Below are positions 1 to 9,610 of a stretch of DNA of 64,000 nucleotides, piece after piece. The stretch is from NCBI GenBank assembly GCA_900491605.1, contig UESW01004632.1:597682-661681 (forward strand), in the 5' to 3' direction. A program made the translations under genes and the position numbers. The notes under the pieces are model-generated. The model was given only the letters and a program-made list of their open reading frames with translations, was not told where the DNA came from and did no database searches. This stretch comes from Calamus simplicifolius. Lineage: Eukaryota > Streptophyta > Magnoliopsida > Arecales > Arecaceae. Position 1 is the first letter of the stretch. Each line of letters opens with the position of its first letter.

Positions 1-1113
1 TTAAATTGTAATTATATTGTGACATGAAGAATTGTTATGGCTAAATTGTAAGTAGATGAGTACATTGTTGTTTATGTGCTATGATTGAGAATGATTTCAT
101 ATGTGGATGCTATGCATGAGAGATGCAGTTATTATGACATGGATGTGATATATTACATGCAATTGTTAAGTAAGTATAATCCACTGTTTATGCAATATGA
201 AGATGTTATTGATATGTTAGTGCATGATGTGAGGTGCTGTTATGTGTCGCCGCGGTTCTCCTTTATCATGTCATACCACACACACATCTAGAGGATGTGT
301 TCTGATGATTTATGCCACACACACATCTAGAGGATGTGTTCTGATGATTTATGCCACCTACACGTCTAGAGGATGTGTTCTGCTTGTTTATGCCATTCAC
401 ACGTCTAGAGGATGTGTTCTGCTTGGGTTCGAGATGGCATCACGCATCTAGAGGATGTGTTCTGAGTTACTATGAGGTGGCATCACACATCTAGAGGATG
501 TGTTCTGCTTGGTTCGAGGTGGCATCACACATATAGAGTATGTGTTCTGGTGGATTATGATATGGCGTGACCCTGGTATCTGGACCCTTTCAGTAGGGGG
601 ATGCTTGTTGGTACACTATTGAGATATTGCAGGGCCGTGGGTCACATTTACAGCTACCATTGAGAGTATAAACAGTGGGTTTACTTACATTGCATGTTTG
701 AGTATTTGTGGAATGTTTAAGCATGCAAATCATTTATGTGCTTATAGATTGTTATGCTATGATTTGACTGTATAACGTGGCTTACTTATTGAGTGTAAGC
801 TCATAAAAATCTTACAATGTTTTTGTCAGAGCCACGAGATTGAAGATGGATGGTTGGGGTGATGGATCTTCTATTAAATAAAACAAGACCCATTATTTTG
901 TTGTAACCCCAGTATTGCTTGTGTAGGGCTTGATGCCCAAACTTTATTATTGTGGTGTGTAAGGGTTTGTAACCCAAAACTTTTAGTATTCAGTGATGAA
1001 TTTGGCTTGGTTATATATATAATAGTGTTATGTGTGAAAATTTTTGTGACGCCTTGCGTGCCCGGCACGCGGCGGATTGTTACCCTAGCCCGATTTTGGG
1101 TCTGGGCGTGACA
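1..1113 (+). mobile_element. Probable 3' terminal part of an LTR retrotransposon (LTR-like)
   Basis: The stretch closes with a GC-richer block at 1048-1113 that ends in GGGTCTGGGCGTGACA. Plant Ty3/gypsy LTRs often end in a similar GGGCGTGACA. No coding domain is visible. The short open frames here only run through the tandem repeat. The 5' boundary, if any, lies outside the window, so neither LTR length nor a target duplication can be checked. Family assignment is inference from the terminal motif alone. Confidence 0.45.
275..552. repeat. Minisatellite of about seven units with an internal dyad
   Basis: Seven imperfect units of about 38-46 bp each contain the core ACACATCTAGAGGATGTGT followed by TCTG. 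In each core, ACACATC and GATGTGT are reverse complements around TAGAG, so every unit can form a 7-bp stem, and most keep the TCTAGA hexamer. Spacers differ between units (ATGATTTATGCC, CTTGTTTATGCC, CTTGGTTCGAGGTGGC). The last unit is degraded (ATATAGAGTATGTG). Confidence 0.85.
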
Positions 1114-2876
1114 GCTAGAGTTTTGTTGCAAACCAACATGAGAGCATTGTTTCTTTTGCAACTTTTTTGGGATTGCAGCGGCTATATTTTCTATACAAGC
1201 AAAGTAGAAGGTGCCAGCCTCACTGTGAATTGGCTGTATAGCAACAGCAAGCATGTATTTAAAGGCCACTTTCTGCTATGATAGGTGTTCTCATAGCTCT
1301 AGCGGTCTCCCTCCTCTTCATGCGCTCCCTAGCAGGTGAAATTCTCTCTCAAATCAAAACCCTGTCAAAAACGTTCTTGTTAAATCTCTTGCATCCTTAT
1401 TGGGTCTACTGTGCCATCTCTTTTGTCACCATGCCATGCATCTAGAGCTATGTTTTGTGGTCCATTATCCACTTTTCATATAAAAGACTTAAACAAAGAT
1501 TGTACCTTAGGTAATTTGTTCATTCACTGTCAAAACTAGTTTTTCAGCTGTTGAAACTATTAGAACAAATGTGTTAAGAGCTCACCACTTTCTGTGGTAG
1601 GATGCTTACTCCATCTGCCCAATTGATATGATATTTTTCTTGCTTTGGTAACTTGTAGGTTATTGCTTACTGAAGCTGTTGTGAATTCTTAGTTTCGTGT
1701 TTTAGGGGATTCAATATTCGATTTCTGCAATGCCACTTGACTTTTTATGCCTTGATTCAATAATAATGTTTACATTTGAAATGAGATGCTGCTTTTCTTT
1801 TTATTTCTGTTAAAAAGTTGAAGATATCAACTTACTATCTAGTGGATAAAAGGAAAAAATTGTTTAGTTGAAAACGAGAAGTCACCTTTCTCCACTTGTA
1901 TTTCACTCGTAGCCATTTGGTGAGCCTTGAAAAATTTGGCTCTTGTAAATCTAATTTTTATTTCCTTGAATTCCTATTCTTGAACATTATCATGGCACAC
2001 AAAATCTAGAAACTTCTCATATATGAAGATTTCTAGTTCTTGTACAACTGCTCCTTAAATAATTTCTTCCCAAGCTAATTCTAATATTGTCTCCAGATAC
2101 CAAACTCGTCCAAGTTCTTAACAATTTCTGGTAACAATGCATCTCAATATCTTAAAGCAGGAGAAAATGGTAAAATTGTTGAGCTACATATTTGCAAATA
2201 AGTTGAAACTTTGAAATACAGTTCATTAAGATGGTTATGAACAGGGAAATATAATGTTTATGAAGCTGGATTCATTAAGATTGTTATATGGCTGCTTATT
2301 TATAGTAACATAGATGATCTCACAATGAACACCTGAATGTAGCGTTTATATTCTTGAAACCAATTAGAAAGGATCTATTGTGGAACTTGGCCTGTATTGT
2401 CATCCTAATTGCAATTGGTTTGTGTAGGTACCTTTGCCATGGAGGCATTGATTATACTTTGATACTAATTGAAAAAAGTTGGATCGTGCTGTCCTACCAA
2501 GAAGAACACCATGTTAATATCTGACCTACCAGCCATGCTAACATGCTACAAGGCTTGATGCCTTTTACCTATCAATCAGAATTGTGTTCTATGCTGTTGA
2601 GCTGTAGACTGCTGCTTAAGATGGTAATGCATCTTTCTTTGGGTTATTTGTGAGTTATATAAATGCTTGCGGCAAGCTTTTTTTTGACATAGATTTTCTA
2701 ATGATGCAGATGCCCTACATTGTTTTTTCATTGTTTGTACCATTATCTTTGATGGATTTAAGCTTCACTCATATGGATTTGATTTTTTTTTCCCAGAATA
2801 TTCAAGTCTAACATGTTGGAGGTTGAGGCTTTGCATAATTAAAAGGTTGTTCCATTGTGACCAAAAAGTCATAAGG
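1114..2876. other. Intergenic, no gene recognised
   Basis: AT-rich sequence with only short chance open frames on both strands. I see no conserved protein, RNA gene or clear transposon end. Confidence 0.5.
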
Positions 2877-3018
2877 TTCTCTCTCTCTCTCTTCTCCCTC
2901 CCTCCCTCTCTCTCTCTCTCTCTCTCTCTATGTATATGTGTGTATATATATATATGTATATATATGTATATATATATATATATGTATATATATATGTATG
3001 TATGTATATGTATATGTG
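2877..3018. repeat. Compound microsatellite (CT)n then (TA/TG)n
   Basis: A CT/CCCT tract at about 2877-2930 passes into a TATG/TA tract. The overlapping open frames rich in Ile-Tyr or Arg-Glu are translations of this repeat, not genes. Confidence 0.95.
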
Positions 3019-5098
3019 CGCGTGCATGCGTGTATCCCATTGAAGAAGCCTTTCTTTGATTGGAACACTGTTAATGATCTCCATTTTTGACAACCCAACA
3101 ACCAAATAAGTCCTTAATTATAATGCTCGTGATGGATCTGATGCATTCAGATGAGTCACTAGGACATCTTTATTGCACTTTGAATTTTTTTCTTTGAACT
3201 TTAAATCAAGACATGGATTGGCATTTTTGGAGCCAAGTGAAGAAAACTTTTTTCATTTCATTGGTTCCACTTGTATGCATTCTTTCCCTTAACTTGAAAA
3301 TAGCTGGGGTAGTTTGTAGTCAGAAAGCTTGACAAATGATTCCCATATGTTCTTTCTAATGATTACAAAAGAGTTGGTTGATTGACATAGTTTATAGAGA
3401 TTCAACTCTATAGGGTCTAAGGCCTACGATGTAAACTATAGGTCATCTAGGTTTTTTAAATGATGCACAGTACATGGGGATAGTATTTTCAATGCATCAA
3501 ATAAATTAGAAACTTAGTGTCAAAAGTTTAGTAAATTAACATTATGTATCCAATTGCAATCCTTTTTTTAGGGTTTAATAATGGATATAAGTATAGAGTT
3601 TTAATAGGGTTCAGTTGTTTATTTTTATGTCAAGGTACAATGGACATAATTTAGGTTTGGATACAAATATAACCAACCCTAAACACACCTGACCCACTAA
3701 CAACCCTAGTTGTTAAATGTAGTGCCTTTATTTCACCATTGGCATTCAAATGAGAGAGAAAGGGAGAGAGAGATGGTTGGGTATCATCAAAATATGTGTT
3801 ATTGAACCTAAGATGCAACGAGTTCCACCATGACAAAAATTGACCAAGGTGGTGAGGAGGCAGTGCTGAGTAGACTGTGAGCTACATTGGTGGCTTCGAG
3901 CAGCAGTGAATGAATCAACTCATCTCACTAGGTCAGGAGTGAGTCTCGACTCTCGACTGAGATAGAGATTGACCTCTCTAGAAAGTTCCACAACTGTTGA
4001 TGGAGGATGGTTATGAGGTGAAGGGATTGGGTTCGCATATCTCTTAACAAATTTGGGACAAATCCCCTTGCCATCAGCCCACCCATGCCCAAGCATCAAA
4101 AGCCCAAGTGAGTTCCCAAGCCCATGCTTCATCTCTTATGACTTCGAGGTCTCTTATTTCTTCTTGGCCTAGTGAAACTTGTTATAGAAAGTTGTTTTCC
4201 TACAATATGGACATTAGAAACTATTTTTCCTCTATTCTAGTTAATATTCCAATATATAGTTAAGCTCTCGTATAAAAGAAATTGAAAATTTTCCCATGCC
4301 ATCCATTACTCTTCTCATGAATAATTGTCGTTTGGCTGATATGAAGATCACTTATCTTTACAATCATTTAGTAATGAAATTATGAATCACAGATCTAGCA
4401 TTTAAGCTTGCCTAATGCATCCACATCATATTCCTTTCATAGTAGAAAATAGTTTTAATATTCAAATGCAAATCAAAACCTCCATATAGTCCTTTCCATT
4501 TTACCACATCATCATTCATGTATATTTTTTAAAATTATGATAAATATGTTCAATAGAAAATTTCTAGACTTTTGTCTCATCAATCCTTTTGAAAGAATAT
4601 TATCAGCTATATTATTTTTAAGTTATTCAAATTAAAGTGCTTCCTAATTAGTTTTTCATGTCGTTTTATAAAATAATTCCTCATTTTCTACCATTTTTAT
4701 AAAAAAGGCAAGTATCAACTATTAAAAAAGTTTTTTTGCAACTTATTTAAAGAATGATAGAACTTATAATAAAAGGTCAATTTTAGATAGCATGAAAAAG
4801 TGGATTCTCTTATCGTTTTCCCTACAAGAAATAGAAAATTATAAATAAATAAGCTTATTTTAGGAAGTGGCCATCTAGCTGTGCCTGAATGGACCTGTGC
4901 GCATAGAGAAAAAAATCTTCACACACTTTTAATTTATCTTTTTAGGTTAGAAAGACACATACGCCTTGTTTTATCTAGCATAACTCTTTTTGTTTGCTCT
5001 CCGCATCTCATCGGTTTCTCTGCCCCTTTTCTTCTCCTTCCCTTGCTCTCCTCTCTCCTCTTTTCTATGTTCTTTTCCTTTCAACTTTGCTGCATTTC
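3019..5098. other. Intergenic and upstream region of the BOI-like pseudogene
   Basis: AT-rich with scattered short open frames. No gene or repeat family is recognised. Pyrimidine-rich sequence at about 5020-5090 directly precedes the pseudogene start and may be its old 5' leader. Confidence 0.45.
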
Positions 5099-6008
5099 AT
5101 GGCCGCTCATGATGCTTTTTCATTCTTCTATAACAATACAATGGATAATGAAGCGTTCCTTTCAGAAAATTTGAATCAATCTTCTAACCAGCAACAAAGG
5201 CCAGAGCCGATCTTGGCTCGATTCCCTCCTTCAATGTTCGCTCCAAATTCCAATGGTTTTTCAGATCATTCTCTCTTGATGGATCCCTTATCTAGCCTGA
5301 TGGAGAAACAAAATGAAGAGATAGATCAATATCTTCATTTCAAGGTAACTCTCTTTTTAGTTTATTTTATTTTTGATAGATTTTAAAATTTTAGATCGAA
5401 TGCTTTTAGAAAGATGATTTTTTCTTTTCAAAAAAGTTTATTGTGATGGATTTTTCTATTATGATTCGATCTCTGTATGCAAAGCAGAATGAACAGCTAA
5501 TCATCTCACTCATCATACAAACAAAACAACATATAATGGCCTTATTGGCAAAGTTGGGATCAGATGCTTTTATGTTGCTTAAGTGGAAGGAAGATGAATT
5601 GGCAAATGCAAACATGAGAGTCCAAGTATTGCAGGATTGTGTAAAGAAAGCAGAAGAGGAAAAGGAGATGTGGAAAAAGATCACAAATGAGAAGGAAGCC
5701 CTAATTTTGTCCCTTAAGGCTGCACTTGCTCATGCAAAGAATCTTGTTTCTTCTTTCTAGGAGCATTAGGGGTGGAAGATGGATACTCTTGTTATGGGTT
5801 TCATGGGGGAAGAATGGAAGTTAATGAACAAGTAGGAGAAACCGATTGTGTTTTCTTTCCTTGTAAGTCATGTGGTAATTGAGAGTCATGCATCTTATTC
5901 TTCCCTTGTCAACATCTCTGTGCATGCAAAGACTGTGAGGCTTCTCTTAATGCATGCCCCCTTTGTGGCTCTGAAAAGATAGATAGTTTGGAGGTCTTCC
6001 TGGCCTAA
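5099..6008 (+). pseudogene. BOI-like RING-type E3 ubiquitin ligase, broken
   Basis: Exon 1 (5099-5344) begins MAAHDAFSFF and ends at a GT donor. Exon 2 starts after the AG at 5486-5487 in the same phase (FK|NEQL). Its frame gives a helical coiled-coil-like stretch (KWKEDELANANMRVQVLQ) typical of the BOI/BRG family, then stops at 5758-5760. About one base out of frame the sequence resumes and encodes a C-terminal C3HC4 RING with CKSC, PCQHLCACKDC and CPLC all present, ending at TAA 6006-6008. A second in-frame stop (TGA 5880-5882) sits just after the first CxxC pair. BOI proteins are plant RING ligases tied to stress, cell death and gibberellin responses. A frameshift plus a stop before the RING argue that this copy is dead. 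The TTTCTAG at 5754-5760 could be read as a splice acceptor, but the later stop would remain. Confidence 0.82.
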
Positions 6009-6300
6009 GAGGAGAAGAGAAAAAAGTTGGAGAGGAAGAGAACTGAATTAAGCAATTTGGTGATATGAGTATATTTTGCTTTAAGTTTTTATCATTTGTA
6101 TAAAGTAAGGATGATCTAATTTATTAAGTTGTGTTATCTACCTCAATGTTTGTTCGAACAATTTCTATTTTAATTCTATGTTTTAGAATCTGTTTGTTGC
6201 TGTGGAGATGTCCTTCCTTTTCTTTATGGTTTTAGACTTTAGCAAGCTTGCAGTTGCTCAGTTCTTGTTTTATTGTTATCAGATTATGAACAAGAAGAAT

Positions 6301-6395
6301 GGGTAGATGGTTTGGATGTCTTCTTGGTCTGAAAGGAGAAAAGGAAAAAGTGGGAGAGGAAGAGAATTGAAATAAGCAATTTGGTGATATATCTC
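6301..6395 (+). repeat. Second diverged copy of the BOI-like gene tail
   Basis: This block repeats, with many changes, 5980-6066, the last codons and 3' flank of the pseudogene. Shared landmarks include a GATGGTTTGGATGTCTTC-like start, a GAGAGGAAGAGAA tract and AAGCAATTTGGTGATAT. It is a local duplication of about 90 bp with a spacing of about 320 bp. Confidence 0.75.
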
Positions 6396-6399
6396 TCTA

Positions 6400-7753
6400 A
6401 ACCAATTTGGCTCAATCTATAAATTTAAATTATATAAATCTTATTTTTCTATTTTAATTATTTTATCAATTCATTAAATAAACTCTCATTTGAGCTAATT
6501 TTTTTTATCTTAATAGCTACATCTCTTCTTATCTATTTTTACTTAATTATATATAAATATTTATATTTAATTATTTATCTAAACAAATTATTATTTATAA
6601 TGCTCTCAACCATTTCCTATAATGAATTGTCAATGTATTTAATAATATCACTTTCACTATAATTATTGATAAATAACCTGAATGAAGCCTTTTTGTAGCG
6701 TCTCCTTGATGAGTTTATCAAGACTATATGGCCATGTATATAAATTCGACTAGATAGGTTTACTTTAAATGTTAGGACAGTCACTATTATAGGGGTCAAT
6801 TCATACGACACCTAAAATGTACTAAATTATAGATTAGAATGAATCACATCTCAAAATTAAATTATGTATATTTATGTCTCATTATTTCTTAAAAGAGTCA
6901 TTTGGTTTATAAAAATAGAACTTTGATTCCACCATTTGTTTAGATAAAATTGGAATATGATTTCAATTTAGTTTGAAATTAAAGATGAATTAAAAATCAA
7001 AACTCTTGAGATTTCCATTCTACTAGAATAATCATTTTCATCCTTTTATGTAACCATTTTTATAGTGCCTCATATTCTCACCTTTCTCACCCAGCTCTAT
7101 GCCTCATATTCTCACATCCACTCCTTTTTTCCATATGTGAATCTAAACCATCGTTGTCAATTACGAGTTCTTTCTCTTCTTATACAATATGTTAAAAGAT
7201 ATTTATGTATTAAAAATAAAAACCTTAGGGTATATCGAGGCATCACTCTTTCTTTTTTTCCTTCTTTAGCACTCAAAGGCTAGTTTATTATTTTTTTCTT
7301 TATTTATTAACTTCTAAATTAATTTATTTATAAAGTAAATATAAAAGGTACATATATATTTTTAAAATTAATCTTAATTTTTTTATTAAAATAAAATTAA
7401 AAATTATAATTGACTGTGTGAACTAGATGATCAAACAATAATAATAGAAATTAATTTGATTTTAATTTTAATTTTTATATAAATCAAAAAAATCAATGAT
7501 ATTAATTTTAATTCTACTTCAATAAATTTTAATTTTGATTTCAATACCAAATCATCATAAATTACAATAATTCCCACCAACTCAAACAAAATTGTTGTTA
7601 GCATGCATTTGACTAGTGCAAAAAATTAATAAAAAAGAAAAAAAAAGCCCTTCTCTTTACCACTGGGCTATAATCGTGTTCCCGATTCCGCTAGTTTAGG
7701 CCCACAGCATCCGTACCCCAGACCCCTAGGCCCTAGCCGATATCTTCGCTTAT
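6400..7753. other. AT-rich intergenic, no gene recognised
   Basis: Long A/T runs and short open frames only. A short GC-richer patch at 7640-7740 stands out but matches nothing I recognise. Confidence 0.5.
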
Positions 7754-7938
7754 TAAGGGAGTGTTGGATATCTCTCCTTATTTTTAAAAGCTATAACTAA
7801 AAAGAATATGTCTGAAAAAGTTTAACTAGAGGGGATAACCGGGTTATCCCCTGAACTTATTTCTTAGGGAATCCATAAATAACTAAAGTTATCTCTTGAT
7901 GGCAGAATTGTAATTTTAAAAAGGTACTTATTCCCTTA

Positions 7939-8621
7939 GGTAGTGTTTGAAATAGAGGATAAGAGGGGATATCCAAGGGATATACCCTCTTATTTCCAAA
8001 AGCCATAACTATAAGGTAGTGTTTGATAGGAAAAATATTATCCATGGATAAGTGTACGGGATAGAGTTTATCCCTTGGCTATCCTTAGGGATATCCCTTG
8101 GCTATCCCATTGATCATATCAAATGCAAAAAGGTAAATCCATAGGATAACCTTTTTTTACTCTTATTTGGAGGGATAACCAGCAATTCTTACATTTTCTA
8201 GGGAATAAATTGAGGGGATATCCCATGGTTAACCATGGTTAACCATGGATTATCCTTTTGGTTAACTTTATTCTCTGCTATCCCTTATAGTTATGGCTTT
8301 TGGGAATAAGAGGGGATATCCAGAGGATATCCCCTCTTATTCCCTATTTCAAACACTACCTAAGGGATAGCTGGGAATAAAGTTATAATCTATGGTTAAC
8401 CATGGTTAACCATGGGATATCTCCTCAATTTATTCCCTAGAAAATGCAGGAATAGCTGGTTATCCCTCCAAATAAGAGTAAAAAAAAGTTATAGTATGGA
8501 TTTACCTTTTTGCATTTGATATGATTAATGGGATAGCCAAAGGATACCTAGGGATAGCCAGAGGACAAACTTTATCCCGTACACTTATCCATGAATAATA
8601 TTTTTTTCATCAAACACTACC
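7939..8621 (+). mobile_element. Tourist-like MITE, B type (copy B1), interrupted
   Basis: It begins GGTAGTGTTTGAAATAG and ends ATCAAACACTACC, so the termini are inverted repeats, flanked by TTA at 7936-7938 and 8622-8624. A 3-bp TTA/TAA duplication with GG...CC ends is the signature of PIF/Harbinger-derived Tourist MITEs. The element is split after 8014 by copy C; without C and one TAA it would be about 335 bp, like its neighbour B2. Confidence 0.85.
8015..8359 (-). mobile_element. Tourist-like MITE, B type inverted (copy C), inside B1
   Basis: This 345-bp element is the reverse complement of the B type. It starts GGTAGTGTTTGATAGG and ends TTTCAAACACTACC. Direct TAA copies at 8012-8014 and 8360-8362 mark its insertion into B1. 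No coding capacity. Confidence 0.87.
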
Positions 8622-8624
8622 TTA

Positions 8625-8970
8625 GGTAGTGTTTGAAATAGGGGATAAGAGGGGATATCCCCTGGATATCCCTTCTTATTCCCAAAAGCCATAACTATAA
8701 GGGATAGCTGGGAATAAAGTTAACCAAAGGGATATCCCATGATTAACCATGGTTAACCATGGGATATCCCCTCAACTTATTCCCTAGAAAATGCAGGAAT
8801 AGCTGGTTATCCCTCCAAATAAGAGTAAAAAAAAGTTATCCTATGAATTTACCTTTTTGCATTTGATATGATCAATGGGATAGCCAAGGGATATCTCTAA
8901 GGATAGCCAGGGGACAAACTCTATCTCGTACACTTATCCATGGATAATATTTTTTCTATGAAACACTACC
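8625..8970 (+). mobile_element. Tourist-like MITE, B type (copy B2), uninterrupted
   Basis: A 346-bp element starting GGTAGTGTTTGAAATAGGGG and ending TGAAACACTACC, between TTA 8622-8624 and TTA 8971-8973. It serves as the reference for B1 and C. It contains the palindromic decamer tract based on CCATGGTTAA. Confidence 0.87.
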
Positions 8971-9043
8971 TTAGCTATTCATTGGATAAATGCTATACTG
9001 TATATTTATCTAGGAATAGATTTTGGAGAGTCAAACACCACAA

Positions 9044-9347
9044 GAGAGTATTTAAAATAGGGGATAAGGAAATAACTAGAAGAAATATGCCTGAAAAAAT
9101 TTAGATAGAAGAAATATTCCTAGGATATTCCTCCTTATTTCTAAAAGCTATAATTAGAAGAAATATATTTAAAAAAATTTAATCAAAGAAGATAATTTAT
9201 ATTTATTTCCTGAACTTATTCTTAAGGAATATAAAAATAATTAAAATTATTTTTTTAATAATAAAATTATAATTTTAAAAAAGATGCTTATTTTCTCCGT
9301 TATTCCTTATGCATTTATCCAGGATAATTTTGGGGAGTCGAACACTA
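9044..9347 (+). mobile_element. Diverged Tourist-like MITE next to the A-type element
   Basis: The start (AGTATTTAAAATAGGGGATAAG) resembles the B type. The body (TCTGAAAAAATTTAG, CTGAACTTATT) and end (GAGTCGAACACT) resemble the A type. It is much more decayed than B1, B2 and C, and ends about 264 bp before the FREE1 start codon. Exact boundaries are uncertain. Confidence 0.6.
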
Positions 9348-9352
9348 ATAAA

Positions 9353-9610
9353 TATTTTCCAGACATCCTCTCCGATCGATTAACTCGGTTCACAAGATTA
9401 AGATCCACGGCGCGATTGATCCTGATCGAGGGGGAGGGCAATCAATAAAAGTTCTCCGAAGGCGACGAAGAGCTCCCATTATCGGCTTCCTTCTTCCCCT
9501 CGGATCCACCAAACCCTAACCCGCCCCGTAAGCCTCGATCCTTTTCCTTCATCTCCTCGTCGTCGCCTTCTCCATCGCCAGCTTCGGTCCGACGATCCGA
9601 GCGGGCGGAG
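9353..9610 (+). promoter_or_regulatory. FREE1 proximal promoter and 5' UTR
   Basis: GC content rises sharply after the MITE cluster. A telo-box-like AAACCCTAA lies at 9511-9519, about 90 bp before the ATG; such motifs are common near transcription starts of plant housekeeping genes. No convincing TATA box is seen. The transcription start cannot be fixed from sequence. Confidence 0.5.

Larger units (their letters stand above)
7757..9043 (+). mobile_element. Tourist-like MITE, A type, split by nested MITEs
   Basis: The left part (7757-7938) starts GGGAGTGTTGGATATC and the right part (about 8974-9043) ends in AGTCAAACACCA. Together they match the intact A-type element at 50719-50980. The break is at a TTA (7936-7938) repeated at 8971-8973, and between the copies lie B-type elements. 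The outer ends are decayed, so its own target duplication is only suggested by the TAA at 7754-7756. Confidence 0.7.

Noticed and set aside
2765..3105. Overlapping open frames rich in Ile-Tyr and Arg-Glu on both strands
   Set aside because: They are translations of the CT/TA microsatellite and have no other support.
5754..5760. TTTCTAG as a real splice acceptor rescuing the BOI-like gene
   Set aside because: It does not remove the in-frame TGA at 5880-5882, and no matching donor in the right place was evident.
7640..7690. TAGCCCAGTGG on the minus strand as a pol III A box of a tRNA or SINE
   Set aside because: No B box or tRNA fold follows; a T run lies directly downstream.
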